Source: Bacteroidota bacterium (GTDB taxonomy: Bacteria; Bacteroidota; Bacteroidia; Chitinophagales; JADIYW01). Taken from it: a stretch of 51,152 bases of DNA. This document shows, piece by piece, positions 15,699-24,255 of the stretch. Position 1 is the first letter of the stretch. Each line of letters starts with the position of its first letter. The stretch lies in the NCBI GenBank assembly GCA_028288625.1, contig JAQBNI010000141.1:1-51152 (forward strand), read 5' to 3'. Under the pieces are notes generated by a model. That model searched no databases. It was not told the DNA's origin and saw only the letters and a list, made by a program, of their open reading frames with translations. Position numbers and translations under genes: made by a program.

Positions 15699-16664
15699 CT
15701 ACGCTCCTTTCCCGAAATAATTTACAACCCTTTTTTCAAGCCAGTTGTGCTCTTCCGAAAGATTTTCGCAAAAACCAACATGTCCGCCGTTGATCGGAAT
15801 TTCAAGATTGAAATATTTGGAACGCTTGGCTTCCTCGATCGGGTAGCATTCCTTCGTCAATAAAGGATCATTATCCGTATTGATCAGCAAGGTGTTTGTT
15901 TTAATATTTTTCAGGTAAGAAGATGCCTGAACTTTTTTATTATAATCATACACACTTTTAAATCCATACAATGGCACTGTATAGCGCGCTGTAAATTCCC
16001 ATAAATTTTTTGATTCGAGAATATATTTATAATCTAACTCTCCAGGAAATCTTTCCATCTTATGTTTTACTTTTTCTTTTACCTGGCTGGTAAATCTCCT
16101 CTCATAAAGCTGGTTCCAGCCCGTTAATATATGCTGGAAAGAGGTTTCATAACAAGTTGGAACAGAAACAGCCACTGCTGCATTTATCTTCTTTACGGAA
16201 GTCCATGATTCTTCACCCAAATATTTTAATACCAGATTTCCACCTAGTGAAACACCAATCAAATTTATTTCTTTATAATTTTGAGTCCGAACAACATGCT
16301 GGATCACCCAATCGAGGTCATCTGTTTTACCGGAATGATAAGAATATAACTGACGGTTATCTTCACCGCTGCAACCGCGCAGGTTCCATATCAACACATC
16401 GTAACCGTTTTTATTGAGAATTTTTGCAAGTCCTTTTGCGTACACGCGATCAGAGCTTCCCTCGAAGCCATGTGAAATAATGATCAGTTTTGTACTTTCT
16501 ACTTTCCGCCAATCCAAATCTATAAAGTCATCGTCCCAGGTTTCAATTCGCTCTCGTTCGTAAACGATGCCTTCAACCTTCCTGTACAAATTGGGGACAA
16601 TGGTCTGAAGATGGTTTGTATAAAGCCATTTCGGATTGTGGATTACTGTAGAATTCAGTAGCAT
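15699..16664 (-). CDS. YheT-family alpha/beta hydrolase
   Basis: A 321-aa cytoplasmic protein of the YheT/ABHD1-3 group. Diagnostic segments are YTNHLQTIVPNLYRK near the N-terminus, IISHGFEGSSDRVYAKGLA, WNLRGCSGEDN, the nucleophile elbow GVSLGGN with Ser139, INTDNDPLL for the acid, and NGGHVGFCEN for the catalytic His. The natural substrate of bacterial YheT proteins is unknown, with esterase activity presumed. It is followed to the left by the end of the convergent T9SS protease gene. Confidence 0.88.
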   Translation of the reverse strand: MLLNSTVIHNPKWLYTNHLQTIVPNLYRKVEGIVYERERIETWDDDFIDLDWRKVESTKLIIISHGFEGSSDRVYAKGLAKILNKNGYDVLIWNLRGCSGEDNRQLYSYHSGKTDDLDWVIQHVVRTQNYKEINLIGVSLGGNLVLKYLGEESWTSVKKINAAVAVSVPTCYETSFQHILTGWNQLYERRFTSQVKEKVKHKMERFPGELDYKYILESKNLWEFTARYTVPLYGFKSVYDYNKKVQASSYLKNIKTNTLLINTDNDPLLTKECYPIEEAKRSKYFNLEIPINGGHVGFCENLSEEHNWLEKRVVNYFGKGA

Positions 16665-16700
16665 GAGTTTCTATGTTTAAGTTTTTAAAAATTGGATCAT

Positions 16701-17594
16701 TCATTCTTTTTCGTTAGTCAAAAATTCCATAAGGTATTCGTTCACTTCTTGCGGACAATCGTTTTGAGTCCAGTGAGAACACCTTGGAATGTACTTTACT
16801 TGGTAACTAGAATTGATGTAATGTTGTGTATTATATGTAAGCTCTTTCCCAAGAGCTTTATCGCCTTCGCCCCAGATTAATAACATGGGACATTGGGTTT
16901 TATTTTTAAATATACCACTTTTTGGCTTAACCCGCAACATGGCTCGGTAATAATTTATTGAGCCTGTGAGCGCGCCGGGATGCTGGAACGCTTTTACAAA
17001 CTGATTGATATCTTCATCCGTAAAATTTTCTTTGTTATACATCCATCCTCTTACAAATTGTTTAAAGAACAGCGGAAGGGTATATTTATAGAGCAGTTCG
17101 GGAAGGAAAGGTATCTGATGCATGATCATATACCAGCTTCGCAACAACTGACTCGGGTTATTTCTGAATGCCTTCATCATCTCTTTTGGGTGCGGACAAT
17201 TCAACACTACTAATTTTTCTGTTAGCTCGGGGTATAATGCGGAAAACGCCCAGGCTACAGCGCCGCCCCAGTCGTGACCAACGATGTACGCTTTTTTAAA
17301 ACCGAGTTTTGTTACGAGTTCTGCAATATCACTTGCAACAATATGCGAGGCATAATTTTCAGCACCGTTTGGCTTATCACTTAAATTAAAGCCGCGCAGA
17401 TCCGGTGCAACAACAGTAAAGTGTTCTGCCAATACGGGAATCTGGTATCGCCAGGTGTACCAGAATTCGGGCCAGCCGTGCAAGAGCACCACTAACTTTT
17501 TGCCTGTTCCGCTCCTTGCAATGTGCAGCTTAATGCCATTGACTTCTATGAATTCATGGGTTATTGTTCCGGCGTCTTGTGCAGTAGTATTCAT
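16701..17594 (-). CDS. Alpha/beta hydrolase of the epoxide hydrolase / haloalkane dehalogenase type
   Basis: A 297-aa protein with HGWPEFWYTWRYQIPVLA (39-56, the HGxP oxyanion motif of epoxide hydrolases), PDLRGFNLSDKP, and GHDWGGAVAW, in which Asp108 rather than Ser is the nucleophile. A likely acid is in LIWGEGDKAL, and RCSHWTQNDCP gives the catalytic His. The Asp nucleophile and HGWPE favour epoxide hydrolase, acting on small epoxides by way of a covalent ester. No signal peptide. It lies upstream of, and co-oriented with, the YheT-like gene. Confidence 0.85.
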   Translation of the reverse strand: MNTTAQDAGTITHEFIEVNGIKLHIARSGTGKKLVVLLHGWPEFWYTWRYQIPVLAEHFTVVAPDLRGFNLSDKPNGAENYASHIVASDIAELVTKLGFKKAYIVGHDWGGAVAWAFSALYPELTEKLVVLNCPHPKEMMKAFRNNPSQLLRSWYMIMHQIPFLPELLYKYTLPLFFKQFVRGWMYNKENFTDEDINQFVKAFQHPGALTGSINYYRAMLRVKPKSGIFKNKTQCPMLLIWGEGDKALGKELTYNTQHYINSSYQVKYIPRCSHWTQNDCPQEVNEYLMEFLTNEKE

Positions 17595-17634
17595 ATTGTT
17601 GATTGTACAGCTAATATAAAAATATTTCTAAATA

Positions 17635-19212
17635 TTACTGAACGCCGCTATTAGAATTCCTGTGATGCAGAGCGATCTTCAGCAGGTTCTTTAAAGCTCT
17701 TATCTTGTTTCCAAAAGTGATCTTTAAATTTTTCCTGAGTTTATATTTTTTCGGAATGAAGCCATCTTTCAGAAAATACGAACAGATCTCTGTGCCATAT
17801 TTATCTATTGCGGAGAGCTTAACCGAATCTCTTCCAAAAACCTGCACCTGTCCGAACGCATCATTAAAGTTGTTGTTGTGAATCCCCTGTCCGCCCCGGT
17901 TCCATAAATTCAAACGCAAATCATTTTTTATGATGGAAGCCAGTTTAGAATTTTTCTGAGCCAGTCCACCTGCCATCAATTCCGGGAAACCTGAGTTCTT
18001 ACCGTCATCGATTGCAGCTGTGTGAGCATCACCACTTAATACTATGACATTCTTTATCTTGTTTCTGTTGCATACGTCTAATAACTTTTTTTGTGTTTCG
18101 GGATATGCAAACCACATGGATGCGAGCGAGGCAGCAATATATGCGCCTGTCATTTTGTTCGGCAGTTCCTGTTGTTCCTTTATACAAATGTCGAGCACTT
18201 TTTTATACGACTTGTTGAATGTCGTTCCGCTCACAATAAATTTCCAGTCTGCTTTAGAGCTTTGCAATTTGGTTAACAGCCATTGCAGCTGCGCTGAATC
18301 CAGCAATTGGTGACCTTTCGGAACTTTGTAATTCCATCTGCCATTTTTCTTTTTGTAAAAAACTTCTCCGTTTGGAGAACGCGTGGAGCGTGTATCAACG
18401 AAAAAAAATTCACAGTTGCCATAAACAAAAGAATGATAAACTTCGTCTTTAACTTCATTATAGCCAGGAAAGAATTGCTGATAACCTTTGATTATATTTC
18501 TACGCAAAGAATCGGGATAAGGAATTTCTTTGATGTCTGTTTTGTTGCCGGTCACCCTAATGACACAATGCGAGGACTTTGAAAAATCATCACATACGCC
18601 ATCTTCATCATCGAAAATATAATCAACCGGAGTGGTTTGCAGCATTTTTGAAAGGTTCGGCATTGCATACCTTTTTTCATATACCGTTTTTAATCTTTCC
18701 AGATTTTGAGTGAAATAAAAAGGATCTGTAGTGAAGTTATCCGGATACAGCCAATCGCCTAAATGCAGAAAAAATGCAGGATTGTGTTTCTGCATTTCGA
18801 TAAAGATACTGTCGTCGTGATGCTGTTCCGTGCAGGACCCAAACACAAAAGAGAAGTTTGAAATTTCATTTGGCTTCGGAAAAGTTTTAAAACTGTTAAT
18901 AGTTTTTGTTTCCCTGTTATTGATCACAATGCGATAATGATAAACCGTTGAAGGTGCAAGATCTTTCAATTCAATTTTAACGACATTAAAAGGATCAGAA
19001 TAAAAGGGAAAAGAAATATTTTTGGAATAACCGTCGTTAGCTGATAAATAAATATCTCCTTTGCAACTTTGATCCGTAAAAAATACAATCCTGGCGGAAT
19101 GATCCGTTACCGCACCAACAACAGGTCCATACGTAATTGATTGGGAAAAATCATTTATAAATACAAGTTGAAGCCATAAAAAAAACAATATATTCAGTTT
19201 CTGCGTTTTCAT
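17635..19212 (-). CDS. PhoD-like metallophosphatase (alkaline phosphatase D family), secreted
   Basis: A 525-aa protein with a signal peptide (1-23), an N-terminal fibronectin-like domain (about 25-110, GPVVGAVTDHSARIVFFTD ... VYHYRIVINN), and a calcineurin-like phosphoesterase domain with FVFGSCTEQHHDD, FFLHLGDWLYPDN, FDDEDGVCDDF, VDTRSTR, and LSGDAHTAAID. These match the PhoD family metal-binding motifs. It would hydrolyse phosphodiesters or monoesters in the periplasm or outside. The C-terminus carries about 50 basic residues not typical of the family. It is divergent from the sulfotransferase gene. Confidence 0.85.
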   Translation of the reverse strand: MKTQKLNILFFLWLQLVFINDFSQSITYGPVVGAVTDHSARIVFFTDQSCKGDIYLSANDGYSKNISFPFYSDPFNVVKIELKDLAPSTVYHYRIVINNRETKTINSFKTFPKPNEISNFSFVFGSCTEQHHDDSIFIEMQKHNPAFFLHLGDWLYPDNFTTDPFYFTQNLERLKTVYEKRYAMPNLSKMLQTTPVDYIFDDEDGVCDDFSKSSHCVIRVTGNKTDIKEIPYPDSLRRNIIKGYQQFFPGYNEVKDEVYHSFVYGNCEFFFVDTRSTRSPNGEVFYKKKNGRWNYKVPKGHQLLDSAQLQWLLTKLQSSKADWKFIVSGTTFNKSYKKVLDICIKEQQELPNKMTGAYIAASLASMWFAYPETQKKLLDVCNRNKIKNVIVLSGDAHTAAIDDGKNSGFPELMAGGLAQKNSKLASIIKNDLRLNLWNRGGQGIHNNNFNDAFGQVQVFGRDSVKLSAIDKYGTEICSYFLKDGFIPKKYKLRKNLKITFGNKIRALKNLLKIALHHRNSNSGVQ

Positions 19213-19249
19213 TTCTTAACTTATTATTTTCGACTTACGACTAATTTCC

Positions 19250-19257
19250 TACCTTCG
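19250..19257 (+). promoter_or_regulatory. Bacteroidota -7 element for the sulfotransferase gene
   Basis: TACCTTCG resembles TAnnTTTG with one mismatch and lies 16 bp before the TTG start at 19274, which leaves room for only a short leader. Confidence 0.4.
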
Positions 19258-19273
19258 CATAAATCTACTAAAA

Positions 19274-20293
19274 TTGGCGTTTCCTGATCAAATAATTTTT
19301 ATAGTTGGTAATTCCCGCAGTGGCACTACCATGATGCTTCGTATTTTAAATAACCATCCGCAGGTAATGGTATTAAATGAATTACACTTTTTTGAACAGC
19401 TATGGTCGCCGGATGATGAAGGCAAGGCTATCTCCAAAGAAACCGCTATTCAACTGGCTTCTAAACTATTGCTGACGCAACGAGTGGGTTACATGACCCA
19501 CGACCAGGATCACACGAAATTTTATGAAGAAGCAACCTTACTGGTCAATGAAATTAATAAAGATCCGCTATTTGCAGAAGACGTATTTACATTTTTCTGC
19601 AATCGTGAAGCAGCATTGCATGGAAAACCTATTGTGTGTGAAAAAACACCGCAAAATATATTCTATTTAAAAGAGATATTCGGATTATATCCGAATTCCA
19701 AAGTGATCAATATGGTGCGGGATCCGCGGGGAATTTTATTATCGCAGAAAAATAAATGGCAGCGAAGAAAGCTTGGCGGACATTACATGACACAAAAGGA
19801 AGCCTTCCGGTTACGCATTAATTATCATCCGCTCACTTTAAGTAAATTATGGAATGCAGCAGTTAACGCTGCTTTAAAATTCAATAATGATCCGCGTGTA
19901 TTATCCATACGATTTGAAGATCTGTTGAATGACCCTCAATTAACGTTGCAAAAAATATGCAAACACATAGAAGTAGATTTTGATGTGAACATGTTGAACA
20001 TCACACAGGAAAGTTCTTCCATAGAAAAAGACAGCAAACAGATCGGATTTAAAAAAGAACGCGCAGACAATTGGCGGTTGGGCGGACTGAACATAACTGA
20101 ACGCTGGATATGCCAAAATACGTGCAGAGAAAATATGCTGAAGTATAATTATCAACCCGAAAGTATCTCTCCGAATATTTTATTGCTGTTATATTATTAC
20201 ATCTCCTTCCCTGTAAAAATTACATTAGCTTTATTGATGAATCTGAATCGCATGAAGAATATCTTTGAAACATTAAAACGACGAATGAATTGA
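19274..20293 (+). CDS. Sulfotransferase-family protein (PAPS-binding fold)
   Basis: A 339-aa protein of the Sulfotransfer_1/3 superfamily. The 5'-phosphosulfate loop is FIVGNSRSGTTMML (residues 9-22), the 3'-phosphate-binding segment is VINMVRDPRGILLSQ, and VLSIRFEDLLNDPQLTLQKIC matches the C-terminal family pattern. It would transfer sulfate from PAPS to a sugar, lipid or protein. The start is TTG at 19274: the next ATG falls inside the P-loop, and a promoter-like element sits just upstream. Its stop overlaps the ATG of the WecG-like gene by one base (TGATG), so both are co-translated and may modify the same glycan. Confidence 0.82.
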   Translation: MAFPDQIIFIVGNSRSGTTMMLRILNNHPQVMVLNELHFFEQLWSPDDEGKAISKETAIQLASKLLLTQRVGYMTHDQDHTKFYEEATLLVNEINKDPLFAEDVFTFFCNREAALHGKPIVCEKTPQNIFYLKEIFGLYPNSKVINMVRDPRGILLSQKNKWQRRKLGGHYMTQKEAFRLRINYHPLTLSKLWNAAVNAALKFNNDPRVLSIRFEDLLNDPQLTLQKICKHIEVDFDVNMLNITQESSSIEKDSKQIGFKKERADNWRLGGLNITERWICQNTCRENMLKYNYQPESISPNILLLLYYYISFPVKITLALLMNLNRMKNIFETLKRRMN

Positions 20294-21063
20294 TGCCGCA
20301 CGAATTTACCAGACAGCATATTTTTAACCTGGATTTTATTGCGGAAGATAATTTTGACAATATTATCCGGGATATTATTGAACGACCTGCGGATAACAAT
20401 GAATTCCCCGCCATCATTACGCCAAACGTAGACCTTACGGTTCATTTGAATAATAATCCAACGCTTTTATCTCGCTTTCAACAGTCGCGTTTCATATTAC
20501 CGGACGGCTTCCCGATCATCCTGCTGAGTAAATTATTGGGGAAGCCACTTAAGAACCGTTTAGCAGGAAGCGATCTTTTTCCTGTTACCTGGAAGGCGAT
20601 CATTCAACATCAAAAAAAAGTATTTTTAATTTTACCAAATGAAGCTGTTGCAGCAAAACTAAAACAGGAATATGGCGACATGCAATATTACATTCCGCCA
20701 TTCTTCGACGCGACGAATGAAGATGTAGAATTTGAAAGTGAAAAGATCTTTCCATTGCTGTTGCTATATCAGCCTGATTTTGTATTTCTCGGATTGCGGT
20801 ATCCTAAACAGGAAATGCTGATTGTAAATCTTCACGATAAATTAAAAAATACAAACAATAAAATGCCGTTGTTCTTTAATCTCGGCGCATCGTATGAATT
20901 TTATACCGGCATGAAAAAACGCGCACCATTATGGATGCAGAAAATTGGGATGGAATGGCTGCACCGCTTTTTATCAGAGCCGCGACGTACGTTTAAGCGT
21001 TATTTCTGGGATGATTTATTTATCTTTAAAATGTTCCTGAAAGAACTCTTTAAAAAATGCTAA
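20293..21063 (+). CDS. WecG/TagA/CpsF-family glycosyltransferase (GT26)
   Basis: A 256-aa glycosyltransferase. TPNVDLTVHLNNNPTLLSRFQQSRFILPDGFPIILLSKLLGKPLKNRLAGSDLF is the family hallmark, followed by the FVFLGLRYPKQE and FNLGASYEFYTGMKKRAPLWMQKIGMEWLHRFLSEPRR segments that end the family core. Known members add ManNAc or ManNAcA to lipid-linked sugars during enterobacterial antigen or teichoic acid linkage synthesis. Here it is translationally coupled to a sulfotransferase, which suggests making of a sulfated surface glycan. The start is ATG 20293, sharing its first base with the upstream stop. Confidence 0.9.
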   Translation: MPHEFTRQHIFNLDFIAEDNFDNIIRDIIERPADNNEFPAIITPNVDLTVHLNNNPTLLSRFQQSRFILPDGFPIILLSKLLGKPLKNRLAGSDLFPVTWKAIIQHQKKVFLILPNEAVAAKLKQEYGDMQYYIPPFFDATNEDVEFESEKIFPLLLLYQPDFVFLGLRYPKQEMLIVNLHDKLKNTNNKMPLFFNLGASYEFYTGMKKRAPLWMQKIGMEWLHRFLSEPRRTFKRYFWDDLFIFKMFLKELFKKC

Positions 21064-21155
21064 ATTTTAAATGTTGAATTCTAAATTAAAATGACAAAGA
21101 TTATATTACACCTGATCTTTCATTCAACATTCAACATTTAGAATTCAATATTACT
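21062..21155. repeat. Degenerate heptamer array with inverted repeat, upstream of the Lrp-type regulator
   Basis: Words on the left are AAATTTT, AAATGTT, GAATTCT, AAATTAA (21062-21089); on the right CATTCAA, CATTCAA, CATTTAG, AATTCAA, TATTACT (21121-21155). TTGAATTCTAAAT (21074-21086) and its exact complement (21136-21148) form a 13-bp inverted repeat, so the two halves are the same array in opposite orientation. It fills the whole space before the regulator. Confidence 0.7.
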
Positions 21156-21157
21156 CT

Positions 21158-21619
21158 ATGCATTCAACACTCGACGATATAGACCACAAAATTCTTTCCA
21201 TCTTAATGAATGATGCGAAGACGCCGTACACAGATATTGCGAAAACTTTATTTGTATCGAGCGGAACTGTGCATGTACGCATGAAGAAGATGGAAGACAT
21301 GGGCATTATCAAAAGTTTTAATTTACAGCTCAATCACCAGAAATTAGGTTACGACATTACAGCTTTCCTTGGAATTTATCTCAATAAAAGCTCGCAATAC
21401 GATATCGTTGCAAAAGCGCTGGAAGCCATTCCTGAAATTGTGGATGTGCATTATACCACCGGCAACTACTCGATGTTTGTGAAGCTGATCTGCAAAGACA
21501 CCGATCATCTTCGCACAGTGCTGATGGAAAAAATTCAAAAGATCGAAGAGATCACGAGAACCGAAACTTTTATTTCCCTTCGCGAAAGCATCAGCCGCCC
21601 AATCAAGATCGACGAATAA
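21158..21619 (+). CDS. Lrp/AsnC-family transcriptional regulator
   Basis: A 153-aa regulator. The winged helix-turn-helix is at about 3-60 (LDDIDHKILSILMNDAKTPYTDIAKTLFVSSGTVHVRMKKMEDMGII) and the ligand-binding RAM domain at about 65-145 (DITAFLGIYLN, VHYTTGNYSMFVKLICKD). Such proteins sense amino acids and bind DNA as octamers. It is 64 bp upstream of a PLP-dependent CBS/cysteine synthase gene on the same strand, so control of sulfur amino acid metabolism is plausible, but this is inference. Confidence 0.92.
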   Translation: MHSTLDDIDHKILSILMNDAKTPYTDIAKTLFVSSGTVHVRMKKMEDMGIIKSFNLQLNHQKLGYDITAFLGIYLNKSSQYDIVAKALEAIPEIVDVHYTTGNYSMFVKLICKDTDHLRTVLMEKIQKIEEITRTETFISLRESISRPIKIDE

Positions 21620-21670
21620 ATTTGGGCATAGCGGCGCAGTGAACTGCATCCCCACTTCCATAATTTTTAA

Positions 21671-21678
21671 TATCTTTG
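21671..21678 (+). promoter_or_regulatory. Bacteroidota -7 element for the CBS-like gene
   Basis: TATCTTTG is a full TAnnTTTG match and lies 5 bp before the ATG at 21684, implying an almost leaderless transcript. This also supports 21684 over the upstream in-frame ATG at 21639. Confidence 0.55.
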
Positions 21679-21683
21679 CAGCG

Positions 21684-22667
21684 ATGAGGATCTTCAACAA
21701 CATACTGGAAACAATCGGCAACACACCTATCGTGAAACTGAATAAGATCACCAAACATATTCCTGCAACAGTTTGCGTAAAAATAGAATCTTTTAATCCC
21801 GGACATTCCATTAAGGATCGCATGGCGGTAAAGATGGTGGAAGATGCGGAAAAAGACGGAAGGCTACAACCCGGCGGCACGATCATCGAATGTACAAGCG
21901 GCAATACCGGCATGGGTCTTGCAATGGTGGCATGTATAAAAGGTTACAAATGTATTTTTACTTCAACTGACAAACAATCAAAAGAAAAATTTGATATGCT
22001 GCGGGCGATGGGCGCGGAAGTGATCGTTTGTCCAACGAATGTTGAGCCAACCGATGAACGCTCTTATTATTCTGTAGCTAAAAGATTATCGGAAGAAATT
22101 CCGAATTCCGTGTGGATGAATCAATATGATAACCTTTCCAACCGCCAGGCGCATTATGAAAGTACAGGACCGGAAATATGGAATCAAACTGACGGCAAGA
22201 TCACGCATTTTGTTGTGGGTATTGGAACCGGCGGAACGGTATCAGGTACTTCCAAATATTTGAAGGAACAAAATCCCTCCATTAAAACATGGGGCATTGA
22301 CACGTACGGTTCTATTTTAAAACAATATTTTGATACGGGAACTTTCGATCCGAAAGAAATTCATTCCTATATCACGGAAGGAATTGGGGAGGATATTATT
22401 CCGAAGAATTATGATTTTTCTTTGATTGATTATGTTGAAAAAGTTACAGATAAAGAAGCAGCTTTAATGCAGCGAAGGCTTGCAAAAGAAGAAGCCATCT
22501 TTGCAGGAAATTCAGCAGGTTCCGCTATACAAGGTTTATTGCAATTGCATGAAAAATTCCCTTTACAAAAAGATGATCTGGTCGTTATTATTCTGCACGA
22601 TCACGGTTCACGGTATGTTGCAAAATTCTTTAACGATGACTGGATGCGTGAGAAAGGATTTTTGTAA
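21684..22667 (+). CDS. PLP-dependent cystathionine beta-synthase-type enzyme (catalytic core only)
   Basis: A 327-aa fold-type II PLP enzyme. Segments are IGNTPIVKLNK, NPGHSIKDRMA with the PLP-binding Lys, CTSGNTGMGLAMVA, GIGTGGTVSG for phosphate binding, and AGNSAGSAI. The stretches EIPNSVWMNQYDNLSNRQAHYESTGPEIW and GSRYVAKFFNDDWMREKGFL match cystathionine beta-synthase more closely than O-acetylserine sulfhydrylase. Animal CBS has a C-terminal Bateman module; it is absent here, and so is an N-terminal haem domain. It would make cystathionine from serine and homocysteine, or cysteine. Start 21684 is chosen over the in-frame 21639, which lies upstream of the promoter. Confidence 0.82.
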   Translation: MRIFNNILETIGNTPIVKLNKITKHIPATVCVKIESFNPGHSIKDRMAVKMVEDAEKDGRLQPGGTIIECTSGNTGMGLAMVACIKGYKCIFTSTDKQSKEKFDMLRAMGAEVIVCPTNVEPTDERSYYSVAKRLSEEIPNSVWMNQYDNLSNRQAHYESTGPEIWNQTDGKITHFVVGIGTGGTVSGTSKYLKEQNPSIKTWGIDTYGSILKQYFDTGTFDPKEIHSYITEGIGEDIIPKNYDFSLIDYVEKVTDKEAALMQRRLAKEEAIFAGNSAGSAIQGLLQLHEKFPLQKDDLVVIILHDHGSRYVAKFFNDDWMREKGFL

Positions 22668-22669
22668 GG

Positions 22670-22728
22670 AGTCGAGGTCCACAGTTTTTTCACTCTAACT
22701 TTCATTTTCACTCTCACTTCTAATTTAA
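22670..22728. repeat. Heptamer-type intergenic repeat with a GTCGA/GTCCACA element
   Basis: AGTCGAGGTCCACAGT at 22670-22685 is a near copy of the 14-bp unit found inside valS (36434-36461). It is followed by CACTCTA, ACTTTCA, TTTTCAC, TCTCACT, TCTAATT words, with TTTTCACTCT occurring twice 18 bp apart. The stretch separates the convergent CBS-like and YcxB-like genes. Confidence 0.5.
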
Positions 22729-23256
22729 GTGATCAATAGCACCACTCCTTTGCTTTATCTTTTGTAACAATTGATGCAGTGCGTACAATGGTTCCGAAGG
22801 AATTTTACTTTTCACCAATAAATAAGTGGAATTGTTCTGCACCACGATCCTTACAAAATGATCGTCTTCTTCAATTGCTTTTACATTTTGCCATTTGCAT
22901 GTTCCCGTATTTCCATCATGTGATTCAAACGAAATCATCTCTTCATCAAAAATATACTTTACAGGGTTACCTATATTGGGATCTGCATTAAAATATTTTT
23001 TCGCATTCCTGATCACGCCAATATAAAATAAAACCGGTGTAATTATGAAACTGCCACCCAGCAGGTACAAGGTTTCCTTCGGGTAATGCTCATCCATATG
23101 GAATGCATTGGTTGCCTTAAAAATAATCAGTAACACACCCGCAACCATCATGGCAATATAACCGAACATCCGTTTTTTATTTTTGAGATAATAAACATCT
23201 ATCAGCCATTTTTTATAATCTTCGAATGCGAGCTGATGCGAAAAAGAGATTTCCAT
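22720..23256 (-). CDS. YcxB-like membrane protein
   Basis: A 178-aa protein with two membrane helices at about 34-52 and 64-82 and a C-terminal soluble domain with SFESHDGNTGTCKWQNVKAIEEDDHFVRIVVQNNSTYLLVKSKIP. This last part matches the YcxB-like C-terminal domain (similar to PH-like folds). Function is unknown. Its 3' end lies in the heptamer-rich spacer shared with the CBS-like gene, and it is divergent from the BtuF-like gene. Confidence 0.75.
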   Translation of the reverse strand: MEISFSHQLAFEDYKKWLIDVYYLKNKKRMFGYIAMMVAGVLLIIFKATNAFHMDEHYPKETLYLLGGSFIITPVLFYIGVIRNAKKYFNADPNIGNPVKYIFDEEMISFESHDGNTGTCKWQNVKAIEEDDHFVRIVVQNNSTYLLVKSKIPSEPLYALHQLLQKIKQRSGAIDHLN

Positions 23257-23298
23257 AGTTTGAGTTTAGATACTGTAAGATAATAAGTACTTTTATAA

Positions 23299-23373
23299 TG
23301 ATCAATGTTTAATGATGAATGATAAATGATAAATGCTGAATTGATTAACATATAACGTATAACAGATAACTTG
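23299..23373. repeat. Long degenerate heptamer array (TGATAAA-type then TAACNNA-type)
   Basis: Seven words TGATCAA, TGTTTAA, TGATGAA, TGATAAA, TGATAAA, TGCTGAA, TTGATTA run from 23299 to 23347 with no gap. With a 2-bp phase shift they continue as TAACATA, TAACGTA, TAACAGA, TAACTTG (23346-23373). It fills the leader of the BtuF-like gene (ATG at 23379). It is the longest array in the window. Confidence 0.75.
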
Positions 23374-23378
23374 TATCA

Positions 23379-24170
23379 ATGACACCGTCCCGTATTATAT
23401 CTCTCGTTCCTTCTATTACTTTGTTGTTGTTCGATCTGGGCTTGGAAGATAATATTGCAGGAAGAACAAAATTCTGTATTCATCCGGAAGAAAAAGCAAA
23501 GAACATCCCGACGATAGGCGGAACAAAAAACGTCAATCTTCAAAAAATAAAAGCATTAAAACCCGATCTCATTATTGCAAATAAGGAAGAAAATGAGCGG
23601 GAGCAAATCGAAGCGCTGCAAAGAGAATTTAATGTGTTGGTTACAGATATTGAAACCATGGAGGACAATTATAAAATGATCGAAGAGATTGGTAGAATTA
23701 CTGAAAGAGAAGACAAAGCAGAAAATATTATCAAACAAACAAAAGCGAATTTCTTAAACCTTGAAGAATTCATTTCCAAATCTTCAAATTTTCAAATCAA
23801 CACATTGTATCTCATTTGGAGAAAGCCATACATGACCATCGGCAATGATACTTTCATTCATGGAATGCTTCAAACCATCGGCTTAAAAAATATTTTTGGA
23901 GATGAGAAGAGATATCCTGTCATTGAAGATCTCGGTGAACTATCAACCGTGAACTGTGAACTTGTTTTACTTTCTTCTGAACCTTATCCTTTCAAAGAAA
24001 ACCATATTGCGGAAATTCAACAGCAGCTTCCAAATGCAAAAGTGCTGTTGGTCGACGGTGAATTTTTCTCCTGGTATGGCAGCAAAATGATCCACGCCCC
24101 TGCTTACTTCCTTCAATTACTGAATACTATTCATGATACAGATAAATTCCCCGGCATTAAGAAACATTAA
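23379..24170 (+). CDS. BtuF-like periplasmic-binding-fold protein (helical backbone metal receptor)
   Basis: A 263-aa protein of the cobalamin/ferrisiderophore-binding class III solute-binding fold. The N-terminus reads RIISLVPSITLLLFDLGLEDNIAGRTKFCIHP, followed by IPTIGGTKNVNLQKIKALKPDLIIANKEENERE and, after the connecting helix, LYLIWRKPYMTIGNDTFIHGML and YPVIEDLGEL. There is no signal peptide and no ABC transporter genes adjoin it, so a cytoplasmic location is possible. Such stand-alone proteins are usually annotated as cobalamin-binding, but the ligand is not shown by the sequence. Confidence 0.8.
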   Translation: MTPSRIISLVPSITLLLFDLGLEDNIAGRTKFCIHPEEKAKNIPTIGGTKNVNLQKIKALKPDLIIANKEENEREQIEALQREFNVLVTDIETMEDNYKMIEEIGRITEREDKAENIIKQTKANFLNLEEFISKSSNFQINTLYLIWRKPYMTIGNDTFIHGMLQTIGLKNIFGDEKRYPVIEDLGELSTVNCELVLLSSEPYPFKENHIAEIQQQLPNAKVLLVDGEFFSWYGSKMIHAPAYFLQLLNTIHDTDKFPGIKKH

Positions 24171-24192
24171 TATTTTTTAAATAAAAAGTCTC

Positions 24193-24220
24193 CATTCGCA
24201 TTACGCACTACTCAGTACTA
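24193..24220. repeat. Short heptamer array upstream of class I aldolase
   Basis: Words CATTCGC, ATTACGC, ACTACTC, AGTACTA run from 24193 to 24220, just upstream of the aldolase -7 element. They show the same 7-bp period as the other arrays but with a different word. Confidence 0.45.
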
Positions 24221-24225
24221 TTTCT

Positions 24226-24233
24226 TATCTTTG
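24226..24233 (+). promoter_or_regulatory. Bacteroidota -7 element for class I aldolase
   Basis: TATCTTTG is a full TAnnTTTG match, 22 bp before the ATG at 24256. The -33 position holds a heptamer word rather than a clear TTTG. Confidence 0.55.
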
Positions 24234-24255
24234 CGCTCAGAAAATAAACCAACAA

